64,000 nt of DNA from Streptomyces coelicoflavus. Lineage in GTDB: Bacteria; Actinomycetota; Actinomycetes; Streptomycetales; Streptomycetaceae. Location: assembly GCF_003112555.1 (NCBI RefSeq), contig NZ_BEWB01000008.1, positions 186,001-250,000 of the forward strand. Direction: 5' to 3'. The notes below the pieces were generated by a model. It made no database searches, was not told the origin of the DNA, and saw only the letters and a program-made list of their open reading frames with translations. Position 1 is the first letter of the stretch, and the number at the start of each line of letters is the position of its first letter. Position numbers and translations under genes: made by a program. Below, one piece after another: positions 7,103 to 16,379 of this stretch.

Positions 7103-10029
7103 GCGGGGACCGGGAGAGCACGTCGTTCGGTGCGCTGAGGGGGCAGCTCCAGGAGGCGGCCGCCGCGTTCGCGGGCGGGCCCGACGCCCTGGAGGGCATC
7201 CTCCTCGGCCTGGTCGACGACGTCGACCGTGCGGTGCGCGAACCGCTGGAGATCTTCCCCGTCTGCCACCACTCCCCCGCCTCGGCCGTCGCCATGGCCC
7301 GCCGGCTGCGCGCCAAGCAGCCCAAGGTCGTCTATCTGGAGCTGTGCGAGGACATGGCGCCGCTCCTGACCGAGCTGCGCAATTGCAGGCTGCCGGTCGC
7401 GGTGCAGGCCTTCGCCGGTGACGTCGACGGCTTCCCCAAGGAGTGGGCCCCGCTGTCGGTCGTCGCGCCGGTCACCGAGGCGTCCGCCGAGTACCAGGCC
7501 ATCGCGTACGCGCTGGACACACCGGGGGTGGAGCTGGTCCTCGTGGACCGGTCGTCGGACCACGTCTTCCAGTGGGACGGGAGGGACGAGCAGCCGCAGG
7601 AGGAGGCCGGACCTCCTCGGGAGGCCGAGGCCGCGCTGCACGGGGAGGCCGTCGGCGTCGAGATCGGCGACCTGCGGCCGCGCTTCGCCGAGCTGGAGGA
7701 GCACCTGCTGCGCCACGGCAGGGTGCGGCACTGGTCGGAGTGGTGGCACCAGTACGTCGAGGTCCCGCTCGGGGACAGCGACCACGACACCTACCGCCAG
7801 GTGATGTTCCTCATCGGCAGCCTGTTCCGGCGGCTCGCCCCCGGAGAGGGCTCCAGGCTACGGGTGGACGAGGACCGCGAGCGGTTCATGTGGACCCGGA
7901 TCCGCGAGCACCTGGCGGCGAGCGGCGCGGACCCGGCCGACTGTCTGTACGTGTGCGGGGCGTTCCACGCGGCCAGCCGGGTGGCGGAGTTCGGTGTACG
8001 GGGCGACTCGGGCGCGTTCACGATCTCCCCGCGTACGGCGACCGCGTGGCAGTACGGTCTGATCCCGTCCAGCCACGCGGCGATCGAGGCCCAGTTCGGC
8101 CTCGCCGCGGGCTCGGTGTCGATCGCGGCGACGGAGTGGGCGAAGAGCCTGAAGCGGACCCGTGTGCGGCCGTACGTGCTGGAGGGCCAGGCCGGGAAGC
8201 GGAAGTCCGCGGCCAGGAAGGCGGCCGCCGTGCCCGCTCCCCCGGCCGGGGCCGCCGCGGACAGGCTGTCGGGTTTCCTGCGCCGGCCGCCCGTGCTGGA
8301 CTCGCTCGACGAGGCGGAGCTGCTCGGCTGGTCGGTGGACATCGTGCGCGCGGCCCGGCGCAGCGGCTACCTCGCCTCCACCGCCGACGCCGTCGCGGTC
8401 TTCGAGACGTCGATCCTGCTGGCCGGGATGCGGGACCGGGCGAAGCCGACGCCGTACGACTTCCAGGACGCGGCGGTCACCTGCATCGAGAAGGACGTGG
8501 TGCCGGGGCGGCGGGACGTGCGGCGCCTGGTCGAGATCATGATGGGCGGCGACCGGATCGGGCAGGTCGGCTACGAGTCGCTGCCGCCGCTCGCCCGGGA
8601 CGTGCACGACCGGCTGGAGCCGCTCGGGCTGCGGCTCCAGCAGCGCGGGGTGCGGCGGGCGCTGCTGGACATGGTGTCCCGGCCGGAGCTGCGGGCCTGC
8701 TCCGACGTGCTGTGGATGCTGCGGCGGCTGATGCCGCACGGTGCCGCCCGGCCCATCATGGGTGAGCAGCGGCTCGGTGAGCGTTCCGTCCAGGAGTCCT
8801 GGGACCTCGCGCTCGGCACCCACCAGCGGGCGCTGATCGAGCTGGGCTACGAGGGTGTCAGCATCGAGCAGGTCCTGGAACAGCGGCTGCGGCGTGCCGC
8901 CTACGGGCCCGGGGCGACGGCGGCGACGGTGCTGGCCGCGGTGGAGGACGCCACCCTGTACCTGGGCAGCCGCCGCCTCGCCGACGAACTCGGCACGCAC
9001 GCGCTGAAGGTGCTGGCCGCCGAGCGGGGTGTCGACGGCGCTCCGGAGGTGCTGCGCCGGGTGCGGGCGCTGCTCGCGCACTACCGGACGAGCGAGCCGG
9101 TGCTGCCGTCGTGGATCGAGTCGTTCGTCAAGTCCGGGTACGCGCACTACTGCACGCTGCTGCCGACGGCGTTCGGGGACGAGGACGCGACGGTCGGGCA
9201 GGTCGCGGCGATGCTCGGCTTCCTGTTCGGCATGGAGGGCCTCGCGCTGTCGCTGGGCTGCGACCGTACTCAGCTGGAGCTGGCGGTCGGACAGTCGCAT
9301 CCCGAGGATCCGTCGAAGACGGCCCTGTTGTGGGCGGCGCAGGTGCAGCTCGGCACCCTGTCGCGTGGCGAACTGCGTTCCCGGTGCGACGCGTTGCTGG
9401 CCAACCCCCTGGTGGTGCCCGCCTATCCGCGCTACCTCAGCGGTTTCGTGCACGCGTTGGAGCCCGTGCCCGGCCTTGCGGACGTGGTGGTGGAGGCGGT
9501 GTCGAACGCCTTCGGGCGGTTGCCGGACGCGGTGCTGCTGCCGTGGCTGCCGCTACTCGTCACGACGCTGCGGTCGAGCGCCGCGGAGCTGGCCCCGCTG
9601 CTGATCCGCGAGGCGGGCCGGATCTTCCCGGGGCGGCTGGCCGCGCTGGACGCCTGGGTGCCGCCGTGGCGGACGCCCCCGGTCGCACCGGACGCCCGCC
9701 GGGCGGGCCCCGGCGGGCGCGCACCGCGCGGCGCGGCGCTGCTGCCGGCGCATCCGGCGACGTGCGACGCGGTGGCGGAGCTGCTGGGCTGCACGCGGGA
9801 GTGGACGGACGCGGACCGACCCGGTGACCCGGGCGGCTCGGGCGGAGGGTCCGGCGTGGCGTTGCTGACCGCGCATCCGGCGGCCTGTGACGCGCTGGCC
9901 GGTCTGCTCGGGTGTGACGAGGGGTGGGACTCGGGCGGCGGCTGCGGTTCACCGGCCCGAGGAGCCGTGCTGGCGGGCCGTCACCCGGCAGCGGCGGCGG
10001 CGTGGGAGGCCGTGCTCGCGCGCGCGTGA
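7099..10029 (+). CDS. Large DUF5682-family protein, terminal gene of MoxR/vWA operon
   Basis: The GTG start at 7099 overlaps the ATPase stop, giving 976 residues with no signal peptide. The N-terminus carries 'FPVCHHSPASAVAMAR' (about residues 53-68) and 'PKVVYLELCEDMAPLL', which match the usual opening of DUF5682 proteins, followed by 'PVAVQAFAGDVDGFP'. The His pair followed by a beta strand ending in an acidic residue recalls the EreA/ChaN/TraB/Tiki-like enzyme fold, but this link is inference. The middle is a long helical region. The C-terminal 100 residues contain two copies of a motif 'HPA-x-CDA-x3-LLGC' (about 883-903 and 923-943) and a shorter third 'HPAAAAAWEAVL'. DUF5682 proteins accompany MoxR, vWA and SWIM genes in many phyla; none is biochemically defined to my knowledge. 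Confidence 0.8.
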   Translation: MSGDRESTSFGALRGQLQEAAAAFAGGPDALEGILLGLVDDVDRAVREPLEIFPVCHHSPASAVAMARRLRAKQPKVVYLELCEDMAPLLTELRNCRLPVAVQAFAGDVDGFPKEWAPLSVVAPVTEASAEYQAIAYALDTPGVELVLVDRSSDHVFQWDGRDEQPQEEAGPPREAEAALHGEAVGVEIGDLRPRFAELEEHLLRHGRVRHWSEWWHQYVEVPLGDSDHDTYRQVMFLIGSLFRRLAPGEGSRLRVDEDRERFMWTRIREHLAASGADPADCLYVCGAFHAASRVAEFGVRGDSGAFTISPRTATAWQYGLIPSSHAAIEAQFGLAAGSVSIAATEWAKSLKRTRVRPYVLEGQAGKRKSAARKAAAVPAPPAGAAADRLSGFLRRPPVLDSLDEAELLGWSVDIVRAARRSGYLASTADAVAVFETSILLAGMRDRAKPTPYDFQDAAVTCIEKDVVPGRRDVRRLVEIMMGGDRIGQVGYESLPPLARDVHDRLEPLGLRLQQRGVRRALLDMVSRPELRACSDVLWMLRRLMPHGAARPIMGEQRLGERSVQESWDLALGTHQRALIELGYEGVSIEQVLEQRLRRAAYGPGATAATVLAAVEDATLYLGSRRLADELGTHALKVLAAERGVDGAPEVLRRVRALLAHYRTSEPVLPSWIESFVKSGYAHYCTLLPTAFGDEDATVGQVAAMLGFLFGMEGLALSLGCDRTQLELAVGQSHPEDPSKTALLWAAQVQLGTLSRGELRSRCDALLANPLVVPAYPRYLSGFVHALEPVPGLADVVVEAVSNAFGRLPDAVLLPWLPLLVTTLRSSAAELAPLLIREAGRIFPGRLAALDAWVPPWRTPPVAPDARRAGPGGRAPRGAALLPAHPATCDAVAELLGCTREWTDADRPGDPGGSGGGSGVALLTAHPAACDALAGLLGCDEGWDSGGGCGSPARGAVLAGRHPAAAAAWEAVLARA

Positions 10030-10174
10030 GTGCGGGGGCGGGTTCCGGCAACGGGCAGGGGCCCGCCGACGCCCGCCCTCGTGCCAAGATGATGTTCCGA
10101 CCGGCGCTCACCCAGGTGCTCGTCCCCTCCGGCATCCTTGGGTGGCCCACGAGTTGAGGACGGAGTGAGGCCGC

Positions 10175-10993
10175 ATGACCTCCCTGAGCAGTGGCGAGAG
10201 CGCCGCCCACCCCGACCGGATCGACACGAGCAGGCCCCATCCCGCACGGATGTACGACTACTTCCTCGGCGGGAAGGACAACTACGAGGTCGACCAGAGG
10301 GCCGCCGAGCAGTTCATGAAGGCGGCGCCCGAGGTGCGTGAGGGAGTTCTCGCCAACCGGCACTTCATGCACCGGGCGGTGCGGCACGTGGTGGCCGAGG
10401 GCGGCGTCCGCCAGATACTCGACGTGGGCACCGGCCTGCCCACCGAACCCAACGTGCACCAGATCGCGCGGTCCGTCGCGCCCGGTACCCGGGTCGCGTA
10501 CGTCGACAACGACCCCATCGTCGCCACCCACTCGAGGGCTCTGGCGGACGACCCGGACACCGCCGTCGTCCTGGCCGACCTGCGCGACCCCCGTGCGATC
10601 CTCGACCATCCCGAGGTGCGCGCGGTCATCGACTTCGGCCGGCCGGTGGCGCTGCTGCTGGTCGCCGTCGTGCACTTCGTGGCCGACGCGCAGGACCCGG
10701 CGGGCATCGTCGCCACACTGCGCGACGCGCTGCCCGCCGGTTCCTACCTCGTCCTGTCGCACGCGACGGGCGACGTCCACACGGACCGGCGCGAGGACGC
10801 GGCGGCCGTCTACAACAAGGCCACCGCGTCCCTCAACCTGCGTGCGCACGCACAGGTCCTCGACTTCTTCGGGGACTTCGCGATGGTCGAGCCGGGGCTG
10901 GTCCGGGTCACCGACTGGCGCCCCGAGGAGTCACGGCGCCCCGACGCCCCGCCGATCGGCATCTACGGCGGAGTGGCGCGGAAGGACGCCTGA
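10175..10993 (+). CDS. SAM-dependent methyltransferase, DUF574 family (second copy)
   Basis: This 272-residue paralogue of the gene at 1627-2412 shows the same family marks: 'IDTSRPHPARMYDYFLGGKD', SAM motif 'ILDVGTGLPTEPNVHQIA' near residues 85-105 and 'VAYVDNDPIV'. A purine-rich GGAGTGAG lies just upstream of the ATG. It follows the DUF5682 gene by 145 bp in the same direction, so it may or may not share the transcript. A GC-rich hairpin (11008-11030) ends the gene. The methyl acceptor is unknown; position beside the MoxR/vWA operon on both flanks may be chance, since the family is large in Streptomyces. Confidence 0.9.
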   Translation: MTSLSSGESAAHPDRIDTSRPHPARMYDYFLGGKDNYEVDQRAAEQFMKAAPEVREGVLANRHFMHRAVRHVVAEGGVRQILDVGTGLPTEPNVHQIARSVAPGTRVAYVDNDPIVATHSRALADDPDTAVVLADLRDPRAILDHPEVRAVIDFGRPVALLLVAVVHFVADAQDPAGIVATLRDALPAGSYLVLSHATGDVHTDRREDAAAVYNKATASLNLRAHAQVLDFFGDFAMVEPGLVRVTDWRPEESRRPDAPPIGIYGGVARKDA

Positions 10994-11007
10994 CGACCGG
11001 CGGCGGC

Positions 11008-11030
11008 CCGGCCCCGTCCGGTGGGGCCGG
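11008..11030. terminator. Hairpin between convergent genes
   Basis: An 8-bp perfect stem (CCGGCCCC at 11008-11015 and GGGGCCGG at 11023-11030) closes a 7-base loop. It sits exactly between the convergent methyltransferase and GH16 genes and abuts the GH16 stop codon, so it can act on both strands. There is no T-run, as is usual in Streptomyces. Confidence 0.6.
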
Positions 11031-12920
11031 CTATCCCTTCTGCTCCACCCGCACCCAGTCCACCTCGGCCTGTACTCCCCCGGCCGCGATCCGGTCCACG
11101 CTGGACTGCGGCAGCCCCCAGTACGGGCTGGTGACCTGGTTCCAGCCCGCCGGGTAGGCGCCGCCGAGCGCGAGGTTCAGGATGACGTACTGGTCGTGGT
11201 CGAAGACCCAGGCGCCGCGCGTCGACTCCAGCTTGTTGCGGGACGTCTCCTGGACCACCCGGTCGTCGACGGAGAACGTCATGCCGGTCGGCGTCCACTC
11301 CACCGCGTAGGTGTGCCACTGGTCGGCCCGGCCGCCGCCCGGGTACACCTGGCGTGCCCCGATGTTGCCGTCGGCCGAGTAGCCGGGGCCGTGCAGGGCG
11401 CTGCTGGTCCAGTCGCCGTAGCCGATGTTCTCCATGATGTCGGTCTCGCCGGAGGCCGGCCAGGACACGGAGGGGTCGTCGACGTTGCTTCCGAGCAGCC
11501 AGAAGGCGGGCCAGAAACCGTCGCCGACGGGGAGTTTCATGCGGGCGCTCACCCGGCCGTAGGTGAAGTCGAACTTCGTGTTGGTGTCGATGCGGCCGGA
11601 GGTGAAGTCGTAGGTGCCGCCGCCTGCCTTCGTGCAGCCCTTGCAGTGCTCGGCACGCAGGACCAGGGCGCCGTTCTCCAGGCGGATCTTGTCGGCCGAG
11701 TCGACGTAGGCCTGCGACTCGCCGTTGACGGAGCCCATCTCCGTGCCGGTGCGCACGACGCGCCACTTGCCGCGGTCCAGCGCCGCCGAGGTGAAGTCGT
11801 CGAAGAACGTGGTCCGGTAGGTGCCGGACTGTTCGCCGGGCAGCGCCGGGTAGGCGGCGGCCGCGCTGCCTCCGGTGCCCCAGACCTCGAACTCGTAGAG
11901 GGAGTAGCCGAACTGGGCGGTCGCGGGCGCCGGGTTGTAGAAGGAGCGGCGCTCCTTGCCGAGCATGCGGACGTAGCGGCCGGTGACCGGCTGGGGCAGG
12001 CGCACGGTGTCGTGGCGGCCGGTGGCCTCGCCCGGGGACTCGACGTCGGCGCGACGGGCGGCGACCTCGTCGGCGGAGGGGCGGTACACGGTGCGCCAGG
12101 TGCGGTTGTCGTCGGAGACCTGGAGTTCGTAGTCGACGGCGTAGGCCGCCTCCCAGTACAGCTCGACCGTGTCGATGCTCGAGGTGGCGCCGAGGTCGAC
12201 GGAGACCCAGCGGTCGGCGTTCCAGTCGCTGGACCAGCGGGTGGCGTCGCCCTTGAGGTCGGCGGGCCGGCCGCCGTCGGTGACGAACGCCGGTGAGTTG
12301 CCCGCGTGCTGGTAGACGTTCGAGTACGCCGGGTGGTTGAGGGCGAGGTTGGTGCGGGTGGTGGAGGCGGGAGCCGGTTCGCCGCCGTGGACCTTGAAGG
12401 AGTAGAGGGAGTAGCCGTAGGGGGTGGCGCGTTCGATGCCGCGCATGCGGACGTAGCGGGCCCGCACCTCCTGCGGGTAGGTGTGCGCGGTGACCGAGCC
12501 TCCGGTGCCTGCGGTCTCGGTGTAGAAGGGCGTCCAGTCGGTGCCGTTCGTGGACGCTTCCAGTACGTATCTCTTGCCGTAGGCCGCCTCCCAGTCCAGG
12601 GTCACCCGGTCGACGCGGAGCGTCGTGCCGAGGTCGACGCGGATCCAGGCGCCGTCGGTGAAGTCGCTGGACCAGCGGGTGCCGCCGTCGCCGTCGAAGG
12701 CGAAGCCGGGCGCGGTGCCGGCGTTCTCGCTGGCCGAGGCGGTGACCGCGGCCGGGTCGGCGGCGTACGCGGTGGCCGCGCGGTCGGTGTCCCAGGCCGC
12801 CGCCGCGGCGGCGGAGGGCTCGGCGGCGGCGGGGGTGGCGGTGGTGAGGGTCGGGACCGCGGCCAGCAGGGCGAGTGCGGTCAGGGCGGTCAGGAGTGTG
12901 CGGGGGGTACGGGACGACAT
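11031..12920 (-). CDS. Secreted GH16 endo-beta-glucanase with two discoidin (F5/8 type C) domains
   Basis: The ATG at 12920 has AAGGAG nine bases upstream and opens a signal peptide (MSSRTPRTLLTALTALALLA...AAAEP). The open frame continues upstream, but only by overlapping the GH1 gene, so the longer start is rejected. Two F5/8 type C carbohydrate-binding domains follow at about residues 35-180 and 185-330 ('RWSSDFTDGAWIRVDLG' and 'RWSSDWNADRWVSVDLG'). The GH16 catalytic domain occupies about 345-629, with the ExDxxE active-site motif as 'SGETDIMENIG' (Glu 492 nucleophile, Glu 497 acid/base). The GH16 fold with this motif fits laminarinase-type beta-1,3- or mixed-linkage glucanases. It is the last gene of the sugar operon, behind its own hairpin at 12988-13026. 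Confidence 0.9.
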   Translation of the reverse strand: MSSRTPRTLLTALTALALLAAVPTLTTATPAAAEPSAAAAAAWDTDRAATAYAADPAAVTASASENAGTAPGFAFDGDGGTRWSSDFTDGAWIRVDLGTTLRVDRVTLDWEAAYGKRYVLEASTNGTDWTPFYTETAGTGGSVTAHTYPQEVRARYVRMRGIERATPYGYSLYSFKVHGGEPAPASTTRTNLALNHPAYSNVYQHAGNSPAFVTDGGRPADLKGDATRWSSDWNADRWVSVDLGATSSIDTVELYWEAAYAVDYELQVSDDNRTWRTVYRPSADEVAARRADVESPGEATGRHDTVRLPQPVTGRYVRMLGKERRSFYNPAPATAQFGYSLYEFEVWGTGGSAAAAYPALPGEQSGTYRTTFFDDFTSAALDRGKWRVVRTGTEMGSVNGESQAYVDSADKIRLENGALVLRAEHCKGCTKAGGGTYDFTSGRIDTNTKFDFTYGRVSARMKLPVGDGFWPAFWLLGSNVDDPSVSWPASGETDIMENIGYGDWTSSALHGPGYSADGNIGARQVYPGGGRADQWHTYAVEWTPTGMTFSVDDRVVQETSRNKLESTRGAWVFDHDQYVILNLALGGAYPAGWNQVTSPYWGLPQSSVDRIAAGGVQAEVDWVRVEQKG

Positions 12921-12987
12921 GCGGTTCTTCTCCTTGGGACGACTCGACAATGTCATGAACCTGACAGAACCGTTCGTGCGCGCGGAC

Positions 12988-13026
12988 CGTGGTGGGCGCG
13001 GACTCCCGCATCCGCACCCACCACGG
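12988..13026 (-). terminator. Strong hairpin between GH1 and GH16 genes
   Basis: The sequence CCGTGGTGGG at 12988-12997 pairs with CCCACCACGG at 13017-13026, and the stem extends inward past one C/A mismatch for about 16 base pairs. It lies directly after the GH1 stop codon. It probably ends or attenuates the transport operon transcript and makes GH16 expression partly independent. Confidence 0.65.
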
Positions 13027-13030
13027 CGTC

Positions 13031-14389
<1,359 letters not shown>

Positions 14390-14433
14390 GAAGGTCCTTT
14401 CGGGTTGGGGGTGAGAGTGCTGGGGCGTGCCGG

Positions 14434-15288
14434 TCACTTGACGGCTCCGGCCGTCAGGCCCGCCACCAGGTAGCGCTGGAGGAGCAGGAAGCCCGCGACC
14501 ACGGGCACGCTCACGACCAGCGAGGCGGCCATGATCTGGTTCCAGTACACGTCGTTCTGCGTGGAGTAGCCCTGGAGTCCGACCGCGAGGGTGCGGGTGG
14601 CGTCGTTGGTCATGACGGAGGCGAAGAGGACCTCGCCCCAGGCGGTCATGAAGGCGTAGACGGCGACCGCGACGATGCCGGGGATCGCGGCGGGCACGAC
14701 GACCTTGAACAGGGCGCGCAGCGGTCCGCAGCCGTCGACGAGGGCCGCCTCGTCCAGGTCGCGGGGCACCGAGTCGAAGTACCCGATCAGCATCCAGATG
14801 GAGAAGGGCAGGGAGAAGGTCAGGTAGGTGAGGATGAGGCCGCCGCGGGAGCCGAACAGGGCGATGCCGGTGGCGTTGCCGATGTTCACATAGATCAGGA
14901 ACAGGGGCAGCAGGAAGAGGATGCCCGGGAACATCTGCGTCGACAGGACGGTCACCGAGAAGACGCGCTTGCCGCGGAACTCGTAGCGGCTGACGGCGTA
15001 GGCGGCGAAGACCGCGATCACGACGGAGCAGACGGTCGCGGCGCCCGCCACGATGAGTGAGTTGAGGAAGTACTTCGCCAGCGGGACCGTCGACCAGATG
15101 TCGATGTACGGACGGACGGTCAGGTTGCTCGGCAGCCAGTGGAACTGACTGGAGACGTCCTCGAGCGGCTTCAGCGAGCTGGAGACCATGACGTACACCG
15201 GCAGCAGGACGAAGCCGGTCAGCAGGGTGAGGAAGACGCGGCGGGTCCAGGTGAAGGAGCGCGGCGCCGCCATCGGGGACCTAGACAT
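14434..15288 (-). CDS. Sugar ABC transporter permease (MalG/CebG type)
   Basis: The ATG at 15288 (MSRSPMAAPRS) gives 284 residues and overlaps the upstream permease stop by 8 bases; an ATG at 15309 is possible. Six membrane segments are evident, starting with 'VFLTLLTGFVLLPVYVMV'. The EAA loop that contacts the ATPase reads 'EAALVDGCGPLRALFKVVVP'. The C-terminus 'RYLVAGLTAGAVK' is typical of MalG-type permeases. With the upstream permease it forms the membrane channel for the binding protein at 16380-17696. No ATPase gene is present in the window; Streptomyces carbohydrate importers commonly use the shared ATPase MsiK. Confidence 0.92.
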   Translation of the reverse strand: MSRSPMAAPRSFTWTRRVFLTLLTGFVLLPVYVMVSSSLKPLEDVSSQFHWLPSNLTVRPYIDIWSTVPLAKYFLNSLIVAGAATVCSVVIAVFAAYAVSRYEFRGKRVFSVTVLSTQMFPGILFLLPLFLIYVNIGNATGIALFGSRGGLILTYLTFSLPFSIWMLIGYFDSVPRDLDEAALVDGCGPLRALFKVVVPAAIPGIVAVAVYAFMTAWGEVLFASVMTNDATRTLAVGLQGYSTQNDVYWNQIMAASLVVSVPVVAGFLLLQRYLVAGLTAGAVK

Positions 15289-16318
15289 CGGCCGTCCGCC
15301 TTTCCTCATGCTTCCGCGGCGTCCGTGGCGTCCTGGTGGCCCGGGAGGTCACGAACAGGTACACGCCCGTCACCAGCAGCAGGAAGAGCAGCAGCAGGAC
15401 CGACATCGCGGATCCGGCGCCGAAGTTCCAGGTGACGAACGACGACTGGTAGATGTGGATGGAGATCAGGTCGGCGGCCTCCGGCGCCGCCTTGCCGAAC
15501 AGGACGAACGGCGTGTTGAAGTCGTTGAACGTCCACAGGAACAGCACCAGGACGAGGACCTGGTTGACGGGACGCAGCGACGGCAGGGTGATCCGGCGGA
15601 TCTGCTGCCAGACGCCGGCGCCGTCCAGGGCTGCGGCCTCGTACAGCTCCTTGGGGATGTTCTGGAGGCCGGCCATGACGATGAGGAAGGCGAACGGCCA
15701 GCCCTTCCACACCGACACCACGAGCAGGGCGACGAAACTGTTGTCGCCGATCAGCCAGAAGGAGGGCTTGTCGGTGAGGCCCAGCTGGTCGTGCAGGACG
15801 TGGTTCACCAGGCCGTTGTCGTGCTGGAACATGAACGCCCAGGTGATGACGGCCGCGTAGACCGGCAGGGCGTACGGCACCAGGAAGATCGCGCGGAGCA
15901 GGCCGCGGCCGCGGAAGGCGTCCTGCATGCAGATCGCGGCGGCGGTGCCGATCAGCCAGCACAGGCCGACGGAGAGCACCGTGAAGGCGCAGGTGACGAG
16001 GACGGAGTGGAGCAGCGCCTCGCCGACGGGGGCGTCGAAGTCCACCGACATGGTGAAGTTGTCGAGGCCGGTCCACGGGGCGGTGGTCCAGTCGCGGATG
16101 TAGAACTGGGTGAGTTCCTTGAAGCTCATCACGATGCCGATGACCATCGGCACCAGGTGGACGAGGAGTTCGAGGAGCAGGGCCGGCAGGAGCAGCAGGT
16201 AGGGCAGGCCGATGCGGCGGATCCGCCCGGGACGGCGGCGGGGTCCGCGCGCCGTCCCGGGGGAGCTCTGGCCGACCGTCCGCTCGCCGGGCTGCGCCGA
16301 GGCGGTCGTGGTGGTCAT
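15281..16318 (-). CDS. Sugar ABC transporter permease (MalF/CebF type)
   Basis: This 345-residue inner-membrane protein starts at the ATG at 16318. A basic N-terminal tail ('PRRRPGRIRRIG') precedes the first membrane segment 'LPYLLLLPALLLELLVHLV'. The EAA loop is 'EAAALDGAGVWQQIRRITLP'. The extended periplasmic loop between the first two membrane segments is characteristic of MalF-type subunits. It overlaps the MalG-type permease gene and lies 61 bp after the binding-protein gene, so all three are one transcript. Confidence 0.92.
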   Translation of the reverse strand: MTTTTASAQPGERTVGQSSPGTARGPRRRPGRIRRIGLPYLLLLPALLLELLVHLVPMVIGIVMSFKELTQFYIRDWTTAPWTGLDNFTMSVDFDAPVGEALLHSVLVTCAFTVLSVGLCWLIGTAAAICMQDAFRGRGLLRAIFLVPYALPVYAAVITWAFMFQHDNGLVNHVLHDQLGLTDKPSFWLIGDNSFVALLVVSVWKGWPFAFLIVMAGLQNIPKELYEAAALDGAGVWQQIRRITLPSLRPVNQVLVLVLFLWTFNDFNTPFVLFGKAAPEAADLISIHIYQSSFVTWNFGAGSAMSVLLLLFLLLVTGVYLFVTSRATRTPRTPRKHEERRTADV

Positions 16319-16379
16319 GGCGAGGTCCGTGTCCGTGTCGGAGTCGGTGGGGCCGGTTCGAAGTCGAAGGTCCGGGCGC

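Noticed and set aside
1627..10993. Mobile element bounded by the two methyltransferase genes
   Set aside because: The two genes have diverged too far to act as terminal repeats, and no integrase, transposase or att-like repeat is present.
12951..12966. TGTCA-N6-TGACA inverted repeat upstream of the GH16 gene as an operator
   Set aside because: The arms are only 5 bp, no promoter boxes could be placed around it, and no matching site stands before the other genes of that operon.
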